Positions 16,860 through 24,931 of a DNA stretch of 37,060 bases are shown here, in pieces; position 1 is the first letter of the stretch; the number at the start of each line of letters is the position of its first letter. Source of the stretch: DATJPY01 sp035506135 (GTDB taxonomy: Bacteria > Myxococcota_A > UBA9160 > PR03); assembly GCA_035506135.1 (NCBI GenBank), contig DATJPY010000121.1, positions 1 through 37,060 on the forward strand, given 5' to 3'. The notes beneath the pieces were generated by a model. That model was not told where the DNA came from. It did no database searches and was given only the letters and a program-made list of their open reading frames with translations. The position numbers and the translations under genes were made by a program.

Positions 16860-17467
16860 ATCCCGATCTGCTGGGCTCGCTCGGCCTCGCGGCCGGTGGC
16901 GCGATGGCGTCGGGCCTGCGCGTGTACGGCACGGTGGCCGCGCTCGGGCTCCTGCACCGCCTCGGCGTGCTGCACCTGCCGCCGGGCCTCACCGTGCTCG
17001 CGACCACCCCCGTGATCGCGGTCGCGAGCGCGCTCTACGCCGTCGAGTTCACCGCCGACAAGGTGCCGGTCGTCGACTCGATCTGGGACGCGATCCACAC
17101 CTTCGTGCGCGTGCCTGCGGCCGCCGTGATCGGCTACACCGCGCTCGGCTCCGTCGACGAGCCCTGGCGCACGGTCGCCGCGCTCCTGTGCGGCGGCGTC
17201 GCGCTCTCGGTGCACGGCGCCAAGTCGGGGGCGCGGCTCGCGGTGCAGGCGAGCCCCGAGCCCTTCTCGAACTGGGGGCTCTCGTTCGGCGAGGACCTCT
17301 CGGTCGCGGGGATCTTCTGGCTGATCGTCAGCCATCCGCTCGTCCCGGTCGCGCTCGCCGCGCTGCTGCTGCTCGCGGCCGCGCTGGCGATCCGGTGGCT
17401 CGGCCGCTCGCTGCGCGGGCTGTTCGCGCGCGCGCCCGACCGAGCGAACCGGGAAGGCGGTGGCTAG
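16856..17467 (+). CDS. DUF4126 domain-containing membrane protein
   Basis: A 203-residue hydrophobic protein. The DUF4126 pattern is clear: a first helix with GAMASGLRVYGTVAALGLL, then VEFTADKVPVVDSIWDAIHTF, and a central GAKSGARLAVQASPEPFSN. About five hydrophobic segments suggest an inner-membrane protein. Function is unknown. It is the last gene of the plus-strand run. Its TAG overlaps the stop of the convergent minus-strand gene within a single CTAG palindrome (17464-17467). Confidence 0.88.
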   Translation: MNPDLLGSLGLAAGGAMASGLRVYGTVAALGLLHRLGVLHLPPGLTVLATTPVIAVASALYAVEFTADKVPVVDSIWDAIHTFVRVPAAAVIGYTALGSVDEPWRTVAALLCGGVALSVHGAKSGARLAVQASPEPFSNWGLSFGEDLSVAGIFWLIVSHPLVPVALAALLLLAAALAIRWLGRSLRGLFARAPDRANREGGG

Positions 17468-17892
17468 CCCGCCGCGCTCCCGTCCGAGAACACCGCCGGC
17501 AGCACCTGCTTCACCGAGAGCTCTTCGCCCTTCGGGGTGATCTCGAGGTAGCGCACCTGCATCGGCGGAGCGCTCGAGACGGGGACCTCGCGCAGGAAGC
17601 CGTCCGACAGGCGCTCGACCACCGAGCGTGCCTGGACCGCGTCGCAGTCGGTGAGGAACAGGAGCGCGCGCTCGCGCGTCAGGCGGAAGATCGAGTCCTC
17701 GACCCGCAGCTCGCTCTCGACGAACGAGACGAAGTCGGGGAAGAGCCGATCGCCCTCGCGCGCGGCGAAGCCCACCACGACCGATGACAACGCGTGCTGG
17801 GCCGCCAGCGCCTGCACCCGTCCGATCACGTCGCGCAGGCGGCGCGGATCGTCGGCGGCGGCATGCGCGCGCGAGCTCATGGCCACGCTCAT
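17464..17892 (-). CDS. Degenerate stand-alone GGDEF-like domain protein
   Basis: A 142-residue protein whose layout resembles a GGDEF domain: RLRDVIGRVQALAAQHALSSVVV (18-40, first helix and strand), EDSIFRLTRERALLFL (65-80, where RxGGDEF should be), then DCDAVQARSVVERL and a final strand pair. The GGDEF signature is replaced by LTRER, and the substrate-binding Asp/Asn of the first strand is missing, so no diguanylate cyclase activity is expected. It has no partner domain. It could be a GTP- or c-di-GMP-sensing relic, or an unrelated ferredoxin-like fold. ATGs at 17892 and 17880 are both possible starts; neither has a clear ribosome site. Confidence 0.6.
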   Translation of the reverse strand: MSVAMSSRAHAAADDPRRLRDVIGRVQALAAQHALSSVVVGFAAREGDRLFPDFVSFVESELRVEDSIFRLTRERALLFLTDCDAVQARSVVERLSDGFLREVPVSSAPPMQVRYLEITPKGEELSVKQVLPAVFSDGSAAG

Positions 17893-17949
17893 GGGTAGCG
17901 CATCGTCCGATCGCGGCCGCGGCTTGACGAGCGAGCGCTGCGAGCCTCG

Positions 17950-19863
17950 TCACCCCGGCGGTGGACGCAGCGCGGGCGGCACCCACTCGTTCGTTCCCTT
18001 GCGCACGCTCTGGAACGCGAGCTCCGGAAGGCTCCAGAAGGCCCCCTCGAGCCCGGCGCGCAGGCCCCGGCCACCGTCGAGGGGCAGCGCGAGAAGGCCG
18101 ACCGCGCTGCGCCCGAGGGCCGCCACCAGGTTGAGCGCGCCGAGCAGCGGCCGCAGCGGACCGGCATCCTCGGTGAAGAACAGGAAGAAGCCGTCCTGCT
18201 CGTCGGGGCGATACGCCGTCGCGGTCACCACGTTCGACTCCCGCAGCGCGACGCGGAGCCGTCCCTCCCGTACCTCCATCTCGGCGACCTGCTGCTCGCG
18301 GAAGCCGGGCAGGTCCTCGCGCTCTCGCACCGCGTAGCGCGCGCGCACCCGCGCCGACGACACGAAGGGAACGAAGTTGCCCGACGCCGTCGGGTGTACG
18401 TAGCCACCGAGGCGCCGCGCAGACTCGTCGCGCACGAAGCGCGCCAGGTCGTCGTCCGGCGCCCGGTCCGAGCCCGCCAGCGCGATCTCGAGGGTGCGGA
18501 AGATCTCGGTCACGCAGTTGCGGCGCAGCAGGTCGTAGCCGAAGACGCGCTCCATGGCGGCGCGGTAGCGGGCCGCCGACGTGCGCGCCGCGGCGAGGCG
18601 CTCGGCGAGCGGCGTCGGATCGCCGGGCGCCGGCAGCCCCTCGACCCGCGCGGCGGCGTGCGGCCAGAGTGGACCGGGCTCGACGCGGAGCCCGCGGCGC
18701 CCGGAGGATCCCGCGCGAGCACCCGCGGCCCGCAGCTCGATCCAGTGGTTGCCCGCCTCCTCGAGCTCCCGGAACGAGGCCTCGTCCCAGCCGCTGCCGG
18801 CGAGGAAGCGCGCCCGCGCGCCGTCGAGCTGCGCCTCGGCCTCGCGGGTCAGCGCCGGCAGGAGCGCGCGGCGCCGCGACGTGAGCGGGAGCGTCTGTGC
18901 CGCGGTGGAGTACGCGTCGAGCAGGACCAGACGTCCGCGCGCGATCGAGGCGTCGAGGGCGCACAGGCGCGCCATGCCGAGCAGCATCGCCCCGCCCCAG
19001 TCGGGCCTCGCGCTGGCCGAGAGCCTCGTCAGATCGCCGGTGAGCGCGGCCGCCGCCTCGCGCAGGCGCGCCACCTCGCCCGGGTCGAGCGCCGGCCCGA
19101 CGTCGCCGGGCATCGCGTGCGCGAGCGCGTCGTCGCGAAGCGGGTGGAGCGCTTCGAGCTCCGCCAGCGCGAAGAGCGCGGAGAGCGCATTCTCATAGCG
19201 GCGGGAGAACGTCGCCTCGACGAGCGGCCAGCGCCGCGGGTCCGGCGCCAGCGCGCCGACGTCCATGGGCGCCGTGCGGAGCTTCGCGAGTGCGGCCAGT
19301 GCCTCCTCGCGACGTCGCGCGAGGGCGTCGGGCCCACGATCGGCCTCGATGCGATCGCGCAGCGCGCGGAGCGCCGGCTCCGAGCCCGCCGGCGCACGCG
19401 CCACCGGCTCCAGAGGAACCGTCGCGCCCTCCGCGAAGAAGAAGCCGACGCCCTCGAGCGGGAGGCCGCCCTGCTGGCCGGCGCCGAGCGCCTCGAGCAC
19501 GCGGACGTCCTCGGCGACCTGCTTCCCGATGCCGTCGAGGCGCTCCTGCACCAGGAAGCGCTGCTGGAAGGTGCTGCGCAGCCGGGCGTACGTGTCCTCC
19601 GTCACCTCGATGCGCGACAGCGTGATGCCGCGGTTCTCCAGCATCCGATACACGTACTGGAAGCGACCGGAGTCCTGCCGCCGCATCGCCAGCAATCCGT
19701 CCGCGTGCTGGAAGTCGAAGGTCCACTCGCCGAAGCGGATCGCCGCGTGTCCGCCGCTGGACCCGCCCTCGTTGGCGCGGATGTAGAGGTAGTCGACGGA
19801 GGGCTCGGCCCGCGCGAGGCTCGAGCCGGAGATCAGGACGAGAGCGAGAAGGGCCCAGCGCAC
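17950..19863 (-). CDS. DUF4105-like exported protein (candidate Cys/His acyltransferase or thiol hydrolase)
   Basis: A 637-residue protein with a Sec signal peptide (cleavage near ARA/EP, residue 19-20). His39 lies in SSGGHAAIRFGEWTF and Cys450 in YDLLRRNCVTEIFRTLE. The late NC motif with an early GH motif is the DUF4105 pattern, related to papain/NlpC-like thiol enzymes. A DUF4105 member has, to my knowledge, been reported as the lipoprotein N-acyltransferase of Bacteroides (Lnb); transferring that function here is inference. The middle (about 130-400) is helical and charged. The GTG start at 19863 lacks a strong ribosome site and lies 13 nt after a lipoprotein gene, so the two are probably one transcript. 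Confidence 0.65.
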   Translation of the reverse strand: MRWALLALVLISGSSLARAEPSVDYLYIRANEGGSSGGHAAIRFGEWTFDFQHADGLLAMRRQDSGRFQYVYRMLENRGITLSRIEVTEDTYARLRSTFQQRFLVQERLDGIGKQVAEDVRVLEALGAGQQGGLPLEGVGFFFAEGATVPLEPVARAPAGSEPALRALRDRIEADRGPDALARRREEALAALAKLRTAPMDVGALAPDPRRWPLVEATFSRRYENALSALFALAELEALHPLRDDALAHAMPGDVGPALDPGEVARLREAAAALTGDLTRLSASARPDWGGAMLLGMARLCALDASIARGRLVLLDAYSTAAQTLPLTSRRRALLPALTREAEAQLDGARARFLAGSGWDEASFRELEEAGNHWIELRAAGARAGSSGRRGLRVEPGPLWPHAAARVEGLPAPGDPTPLAERLAAARTSAARYRAAMERVFGYDLLRRNCVTEIFRTLEIALAGSDRAPDDDLARFVRDESARRLGGYVHPTASGNFVPFVSSARVRARYAVREREDLPGFREQQVAEMEVREGRLRVALRESNVVTATAYRPDEQDGFFLFFTEDAGPLRPLLGALNLVAALGRSAVGLLALPLDGGRGLRAGLEGAFWSLPELAFQSVRKGTNEWVPPALRPPPG

Positions 19864-19876
19864 GCGGCCCCCGTGC

Positions 19877-20338
19877 TCAGCGGACCTTGGCGACGCCCCG
19901 CTGGATCGCCGCCATCCGCTCCGAGTTGCCGGCGGCCCAGGCCTTCTCGTACGCGACCAGCTCGGCGTCGCTCAGATGGGTCATGCCGAGGCCGCGCCCG
20001 ATGCTGATCCAGGTCGCGTCCGCCGCCTCCCAGTCGCTGACCCCGCGCTTGCGCGCGAGGTCTCCGACCCCGTCGAAGAAGCTCTGCGCGCTGCCGCCCG
20101 CCTGCACGTAGGCCTGCGTGTACTGGACCACGTCGTCGGCGAAGGCCGACTGCTTGTCCTTCGACGATGACGAGCTCGAGTCGGAGCTCTTGCCGCTCGA
20201 ATCGGAGCTGTGGTTCACCGAGTCCGAGATGCTCTTCGAGCTGTCGGAGAAGGAGCACCCGAAGCTCGCCAGCGCGAGGCACGCGGCTGCGACGCCGACG
20301 TAGAGATGGGGAGCGGAGGGGCGGCTCGTGGAGGTCAT
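19877..20338 (-). CDS. Small Ser-rich putative lipoprotein
   Basis: A 153-residue protein with a hydrophobic N-terminus ending in ALASFGC (Cys28), a weak but plausible lipobox. A Ser/Asp/Lys low-complexity linker follows (about 29-60, rich in SDSS and SSSSS), then a compact helical domain with DDVVQYTQAYVQAGGSAQSF, GVSDWEAADATWISIG and a C-terminal MAAIQRGVAKV. I recognise this as a recurrent proteobacterial 'putative lipoprotein' type with no known function. The linker probably carries the domain away from the membrane. The ATG at 20338 is the only sensible start, with 90 bp to the divergent fusion gene. It leads a two-gene unit with the DUF4105-like protein. Confidence 0.8.
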   Translation of the reverse strand: MTSTSRPSAPHLYVGVAAACLALASFGCSFSDSSKSISDSVNHSSDSSGKSSDSSSSSSKDKQSAFADDVVQYTQAYVQAGGSAQSFFDGVGDLARKRGVSDWEAADATWISIGRGLGMTHLSDAELVAYEKAWAAGNSERMAAIQRGVAKVR

Positions 20339-20428
20339 GGCCTGGATGTAGCGCGTCCTGCCCCGCCGATCATCCCCGTTTGCGCGCCCGATGCCATCCC
20401 GTACCGTCCGCTGCGAGGAGCGCGCACC

Positions 20429-22591
20429 GTGCCGACGCTGTCCCGCGCCTACGCCGGCCTGCTCGCCGCGACCCTCGGGTTGATCGTCCTCGGCGCCCTG
20501 GTGCGCGCCCACGACGCCGGCCTCGCCTGCCCCGACTGGCCGCAGTGCTTCGGCACCTGGCTGCCGCGCATGGACCTGCGCGTGGCGTTCGAATGGACGC
20601 ACCGCCTCGTCGCGGGCTCGATCGCGCTCGCCTTCGCCGGGCTCGCGGTCGCGGTGCTGCGAGATCCCGAGGCGCGCCGGGCCGCGGCGGCTCCGATCGC
20701 CGCCGGCGCCGCCTTGCTGGCCCTGCAGATCGCGCTGGGCGCGCTCACCGTGTGGCGCGGGCTCGCCTACTGGACCGTGACCGCCCACCTCCTCACCGGC
20801 ACGAGCTTCGCCGTGAGCCTGCTGGTGACCGCCCACGCGATGCGCGAGCGCGCAGCACCGCGCCTGCGCCCCGCGCTCCCGACGGCGATCCGGCGCGCGG
20901 TCTGGCTCGCCGCTGCGCTGGTCGCGCTCCAGATCGCTCTCGGCGGCCTGGTCTCCTCGAACTACGCCGGCCTGGCGTGTCCCGACTGGCCGGCCTGCCG
21001 GGACGGCGCCTGGTTCCCCGCCTGGCGCGGGCCCGTCGGGCTGCACGTGCTGCACCGCACGAACGGCTACGCGCTCGCCGGGGTCGTCGCCGCCGCCGCG
21101 TGGCTCGCGCGCCGGCACGCGGGGGTGGCGCGACCCCTCCGCCTGGCACTTCTCCTCGTGGCGACACAGATCGCGGTCGGCATCGCGAACGTGCGGCTCG
21201 GGATTCCCGTCGAGCTGACGGCGCTCCACTCGGCGCTCGCCGCGAGCATCGCGCTCTCGGTCGCGTGGGCCGCGCGCGAAGCGTGGCTGCGGCCGGTCGG
21301 CGCCGCAGGGCCGCGCGCGCGCGTCGTCGTGATCGGAGCGGGGTTCGGAGGGCTCGCGGTGGCGCGCGCGCTGCGCGACGCGCCGGTCGAGGTGCTGCTC
21401 GTCGACCGCGAGAACTACCACGCCTTCCTGCCGCTTCTCTATCAGGTCGCCACCTCGGGGCTCTCGGCGCAGGACGTGACGCATCCGGTGCGCTCGATCC
21501 TGCGCCGCGTCCCGAACGCGCGCTTCCGCATGGCCGAGGTCGCGGCCGTCGACCTGGAGGCGCGCGCGATCGAGACGGCGGACGGCACGCGCATCGGCTA
21601 CGACGTCCTGGTCGTCGCAGCCGGGAGCACCACCGAGTTCTTCGGCAACGCCAGCGCCGAGCGCCTCGCCTTCCCGCTGCACGGCGTCGACGACGCGATC
21701 GCGCTGCGCAACCACGTGCTCGTCTGCCTCGAGCGCGCGGCCGCGACCAGCGATGCGGGCGAGCGCGAGGCGCTGCTCGGCTTCGTCGTGGTCGGCGGCG
21801 GCCCGACCGGCGTCGAGCTGGCCGGCATGCTCGGCGAGCTGCGGCGGCACGTCGTGCCGCGCGACTTCCCCGGCCTTGCCCCCTCGATGCGCGTGGTGCT
21901 GCTGGAGGGCCGCGACCGACTGCTCGCCGCGTTCCCGCCGAGCCTCTGCCAGCGCGCCCTCGAGCAGGTGCAGGAGCTCGGGGTCGAGGTGCGTCTCGAC
22001 ACGATGGTCGAGTCGGTCGAGCCGGACGGGGTCCGGCTGCGCGGCGGCGAGCGGCTGCGCGCGCGCACCGTCGCCTGGGCGGCGGGCGTGCGCGGCGCCC
22101 CGATCGGCGCGCGCCTCGGCGCCCGCCTGGCGCGCGGCGAGCGCGTGCCGGTCGCGGAGACGCTCCAGCTCGATCGACACGATTCAGTGTATGTGATCGG
22201 CGACCTCGCCCTGGTCCGCGGCGCCGAGGGGCTGCCGCAGGTGGCGCAGGTCGCGATCCAGCAGGGCCGCTGTGCGGCCGAGAACGTGCAGCGCGGGCTG
22301 GTGGGCCGCGCGGCGCGCGCGTTCACCTATCGCGACCCGGGAGCGATGGCGACGATCGGCCGCAACCGCGCCATCGCCCAGGTCTTCGGCGTGAAGCTGG
22401 CCGGCCGCCTGGCCTGGGCGCTCTGGCTGGTCGCCCACCTGGTCTTCCTGGTCGGCTTCCGCAACCGCGCGAGCGTCTTCGTCAACTGGATCTACCACTA
22501 CGCCACCTACGACCTCGGGCTGCGTTCGATCGTCGGGCGGCGCGGCCCCATCGCGGGGGCGCGCACGGACTCCCGGGTCGACGCGGCGTGA
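20429..22591 (+). CDS. Heme A synthase (CtaA/COX15) fused to type II NADH dehydrogenase (NDH-2)
   Basis: A single 720-residue ORF. Residues 1-290 are a complete eight-helix heme A synthase with the four expected heme-ligand histidines (His58 in EWTHR, His120, His209 in HVLHRTNGY, His267) and two extracytoplasmic ACPDWPxC loops (Cys34/Cys40 and Cys184/Cys190). After a short linker (about 281-297) comes a full NDH-2 flavoprotein: FAD motif GAGFGG (303-308), NADH motif GGGPTG (456-461), an FAD-contacting VIGDLA and the C-terminal membrane-anchoring WLVAHLVFLVGFRNR type segment. The linker contains no in-frame ATG, GTG or TTG, so separate translation of NDH-2 is unlikely. GAGGAG lies 8 nt before the GTG start. 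The fusion would tether NADH oxidation to the enzyme that makes heme A for the terminal oxidase. Confidence 0.93.
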   Translation: MPTLSRAYAGLLAATLGLIVLGALVRAHDAGLACPDWPQCFGTWLPRMDLRVAFEWTHRLVAGSIALAFAGLAVAVLRDPEARRAAAAPIAAGAALLALQIALGALTVWRGLAYWTVTAHLLTGTSFAVSLLVTAHAMRERAAPRLRPALPTAIRRAVWLAAALVALQIALGGLVSSNYAGLACPDWPACRDGAWFPAWRGPVGLHVLHRTNGYALAGVVAAAAWLARRHAGVARPLRLALLLVATQIAVGIANVRLGIPVELTALHSALAASIALSVAWAAREAWLRPVGAAGPRARVVVIGAGFGGLAVARALRDAPVEVLLVDRENYHAFLPLLYQVATSGLSAQDVTHPVRSILRRVPNARFRMAEVAAVDLEARAIETADGTRIGYDVLVVAAGSTTEFFGNASAERLAFPLHGVDDAIALRNHVLVCLERAAATSDAGEREALLGFVVVGGGPTGVELAGMLGELRRHVVPRDFPGLAPSMRVVLLEGRDRLLAAFPPSLCQRALEQVQELGVEVRLDTMVESVEPDGVRLRGGERLRARTVAWAAGVRGAPIGARLGARLARGERVPVAETLQLDRHDSVYVIGDLALVRGAEGLPQVAQVAIQQGRCAAENVQRGLVGRAARAFTYRDPGAMATIGRNRAIAQVFGVKLAGRLAWALWLVAHLVFLVGFRNRASVFVNWIYHYATYDLGLRSIVGRRGPIAGARTDSRVDAA

Positions 22592-22644
22592 TCCCGGCCG
22601 CGATCTGCTACACCCTGCCCCGCCCTGCGATGCGAGGCTTCGAG

Positions 22645-23127
22645 ATGCGCCCGTATCAGCTCTTCGCCGCGATGGCGCCCGAGCAGGCGCGCGCATTGCT
22701 GGACGCGCTCAAGGAGAAGGCACCGCTCGCCTACGCGCAGGCGCTCGGGCTCACCGCCGGCGCCCTCAAGGCGCGACCCATCTTCCTCCAGCGCCTTGCG
22801 CCGGAGCGGCGCGCGGAGCTGGTGCGCAAGGCGCTCGCGCGGGTCGCCTCCGATCCGGTCGCCGAGGAGATGCTCGCGGTGTACTTCATCGAAGGCCGCA
22901 ACGAGCTGCTCGTCGAGTGGCTCGACCTGCTCGGCGTGAAGCACGAGAAGGGCACGCTCGAGGGCGAGCCGGTGGAGCCGCCGGCGAAGAAGCTCGAGGC
23001 CGCCGTAGCGGACTTCCGCAAGGCGGCCGGCGACTCCGACCGCGCCGATCGCGAGCTCCTGATGCGCGCCTTCGCGGCACAGGCCTCGATCGAGTGGCCG
23101 GGGCTCGACGCGCAGCTCGCGAGCTGA
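22645..23127 (+). CDS. Conserved hypothetical helical protein
   Basis: A 160-residue, Ala/Leu/Glu-rich helical protein beginning MRPYQLFAAMAPEQARALLD, with repeated helix-turn units (KEKAPLAYAQALGLTAGALK, RPIFLQRLAPERRAELVRKAL) and a charged C-terminal half. No signal peptide or membrane helix. I cannot name the family; similar proteins seem to occur in related uncultured deltaproteobacteria without assigned function. Three starts are possible in this frame: a GTG at 22588 overlapping the fusion-gene stop as GTGA, an ATG at 22630 and the chosen ATG at 22645, which has a GAGG about 8 nt upstream. It is likely cotranscribed with the CtaA-NDH-2 fusion. Confidence 0.75.
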   Translation: MRPYQLFAAMAPEQARALLDALKEKAPLAYAQALGLTAGALKARPIFLQRLAPERRAELVRKALARVASDPVAEEMLAVYFIEGRNELLVEWLDLLGVKHEKGTLEGEPVEPPAKKLEAAVADFRKAAGDSDRADRELLMRAFAAQASIEWPGLDAQLAS

Positions 23128-23169
23128 GCCGACCGGACCGTCCCCGAAGATCCGCAGGAGGAGATCCGC

Positions 23170-23988
23170 GTGAGAGGAAGACTTCGCCCCTGGGTCGCGG
23201 CAGCGCTCGCGCTGCTCGGCGTGCTCTCGTCCGTTCCGGCCCGCGCGCAGACCGACGCGCCGGTGCTCGGCCGCATCGTCAAGTCCGGCGAGCTGCGCGT
23301 CGGCATGTCGGGGGATCAGCCCCCGCTCAACTTCAAGAGCAAGAGCGGCGAGATGATAGGGCTCGAGGTCGATCTCGCGCGCGCGCTCGCCGACGTCATG
23401 GGCGTGAAGCTCGTGATCGTGCAGAAGCCGTTCGACGAGCTGCTGGGCGCCGTCAAGAGCGGCGACGTGGACCTCGTGATGTCGGGCATGACGATCACGC
23501 CCGCGCGGAACCTGCAGGTGCCGTTCGTGGGGCCCTACTACCTCTCGGGCAAGTCGATCCTGGCGACCTCCGCGACGCTCGGCAAGATCAAGACGCTCGG
23601 CGACCTCGACAAGTCGAAGATGACGCTGGTCGCGCTCGACGGCTCGACGAGCCAGGCCTTCGTCGAGAAGTTCCTCCCGAAGGCCAAGCTCGTCACCGCC
23701 AAGACCTACGACGACGCCGTGAAGCTCCTGCTCGCCAACAAGGCGCAGGCCTTCGTCGCCGACCAGGAGATCTGCGTGCTGACGGGCCTGCGCAACCCCA
23801 AGGCGGGGCTCGGCGCGCTCACCAAGCCCCTCACCATCGAGCCGATCGGCATCGCGGTGGCGCCCGGCGACCCGCTGCTGGTGAACTTCCTCGAGAACAG
23901 CTTCGCCGCGCTCCAGGCCGGGGGCTCTCTCGACGGGCTGCGCGAGCGCTGGGCGCACAGCGGAGACTGGGTCAACCAGCTCCCCTGA
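23170..23988 (+). CDS. ABC transporter amino-acid-type substrate-binding protein (SBP_bac_3)
   Basis: A 272-residue periplasmic binding protein with a Sec signal (ARA/QT, cleavage near residue 26). The mature part follows family 3: SGELRVGMSGDQPPLNF, GLEVDLARALADVMGVKL, LVMSGMTITPARNLQVPF and a C-terminal lobe ending GLRERWAHSGDW. Members bind polar amino acids or related small acids. Neither a permease nor an ATPase is encoded nearby, so it is an orphan that may serve a transporter elsewhere or a sensor. AGGAGGAGA lies 5-6 nt before the GTG start at 23170, one of the best ribosome sites in the window. A 42-bp gap separates it from the hypothetical gene upstream. Confidence 0.92.
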   Translation: MRGRLRPWVAAALALLGVLSSVPARAQTDAPVLGRIVKSGELRVGMSGDQPPLNFKSKSGEMIGLEVDLARALADVMGVKLVIVQKPFDELLGAVKSGDVDLVMSGMTITPARNLQVPFVGPYYLSGKSILATSATLGKIKTLGDLDKSKMTLVALDGSTSQAFVEKFLPKAKLVTAKTYDDAVKLLLANKAQAFVADQEICVLTGLRNPKAGLGALTKPLTIEPIGIAVAPGDPLLVNFLENSFAALQAGGSLDGLRERWAHSGDWVNQLP

Positions 23989-24003
23989 GCGACGCAGCTC
24001 CGG

Positions 24004-24026
24004 GCCGGATCCGCCGGATGGCCGGC
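24004..24026. terminator. Possible bidirectional stem-loop between convergent genes
   Basis: GCCGG (24004-24008) pairs with CCGGC (24022-24026). Inside it, ATCC (24009-24012) pairs with GGAT (24016-24019) around a GCC loop, with a GG bulge. It lies between the binding-protein stop and the convergent SDR stop, touching the latter. There is no T-tract on either side, so intrinsic termination is uncertain. Confidence 0.35.
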
Positions 24027-24931
24027 TAGCCCTTGAAGAGCTCCAGCATCAGCTTCATCTCGTCCGCGATGCTCTCGGGGATGATGTACTTCGACGCATC
24101 GCGGATCTCGCCGATGTGGTCGCGCACCTGCTCGGCCGTCGGCTTGGCGCCGCGGCCGGCGAACCAGCCCGGCGTGAGCCCGACGAACATGCGCGCGTAG
24201 CGGCCGCCGCCCACCGAGTAGATCGAGTGGGTGGAGTCGCACTGGTCGGAGACGAGCCACGTGACCAGCGGCGTCACGCACTCCGGATCGAGCGTCTGGG
24301 CGAGCGGCCCGAGCAGCTGTTCGGTGAGCCGCGTGCGCGCGACCGGCGCGATCACGTTGCACTTGATGTTGTACTTGGCGCCCTCCAGCGAGAGCACGTT
24401 GCACAGGCCGACCAGGCCCATCTTCGCCGCGCCGTAGTTGGTCTGCCCGAAGTTGCCGAGGATGCCCGCGTTCGACGCGGTGAACACCACACGCCCGTAG
24501 CCCTGCTCCTTCATGTGCGTGAAGGCCGGCTGCGTCACGAAGAAGGCACCCTTCAGGTGCACGTCGACCACCGCCTCGAGGTCCGGCGGCTCCAGCTTGA
24601 TGAAGGTCTTGTCGCGGAGGATGCCGGCGTTGTTGATGACGATGTCGATCCGGCCGAAGTGATCGACGGCCGTCTTCACCATCGCCTTCCCGCCTTCCGG
24701 CGTCGCCACCGAGTCGTAGTTGGCGACCGCGTCGCCGCCGGCCTCGACGATCTCCTTCACGGTCTGGTCGGCCATGCTCGAGCCACCGCCCGTGCCGTCG
24801 GCCCGCCCGCCGAGGTCGTTCACCACGATCTTGCAGCCGCGCGAGGCGAGCTGGAGGGCGTAGGTCTTGCCGAGGCCGCCGCCGGCCCCGGTGATGAGGG
24901 CCACCTTGCCGTCGAACCGGATGTCGCTCAT
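24026..24931 (-). CDS. SDR family oxidoreductase, MFE-2-like (3R)-hydroxyacyl-CoA dehydrogenase
   Basis: A 301-residue short-chain dehydrogenase. TGAGGGLG is at residues 14-21 and VNDLGG (37-42) supplies an acidic residue for NAD binding. NNAGILRDKTF is at 100-110, and the catalytic residues are Ser153, Tyr166 and Lys170 (YGAAK). The NDLGG...GGGSS loop and the ILRDKTF sequence are typical of the dehydrogenase domain of peroxisomal multifunctional enzyme 2 and related bacterial single-domain proteins. An extra C-terminal segment of about 60 residues (GLTPGWFAGRG onward) follows the core. A role in beta-oxidation or (3R)-hydroxyacyl-CoA formation is likely. AAGGAAGGAA lies about 7 nt before the ATG at 24931. 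Confidence 0.9.
   Translation of the reverse strand: MSDIRFDGKVALITGAGGGLGKTYALQLASRGCKIVVNDLGGRADGTGGGSSMADQTVKEIVEAGGDAVANYDSVATPEGGKAMVKTAVDHFGRIDIVINNAGILRDKTFIKLEPPDLEAVVDVHLKGAFFVTQPAFTHMKEQGYGRVVFTASNAGILGNFGQTNYGAAKMGLVGLCNVLSLEGAKYNIKCNVIAPVARTRLTEQLLGPLAQTLDPECVTPLVTWLVSDQCDSTHSIYSVGGGRYARMFVGLTPGWFAGRGAKPTAEQVRDHIGEIRDASKYIIPESIADEMKLMLELFKG

Noticed and set aside
21290..21335. A separate start codon for the NDH-2 half of the fusion.
   Set aside because: No in-frame ATG, GTG or TTG occurs in the linker. The first GTG lies inside the FAD-binding strand (VVVIG), which would remove part of the Rossmann start.
19877..22180. A 767-codon minus-strand frame running opposite the heme A synthase/NDH-2 gene and into the small lipoprotein.
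   Set aside because: Only the last 153 codons (from the ATG at 20338) look like protein. The rest is the Arg/Gly/Ala/His-rich composition of an antisense frame of high-GC coding DNA, and the plus strand encodes two clear domains there.
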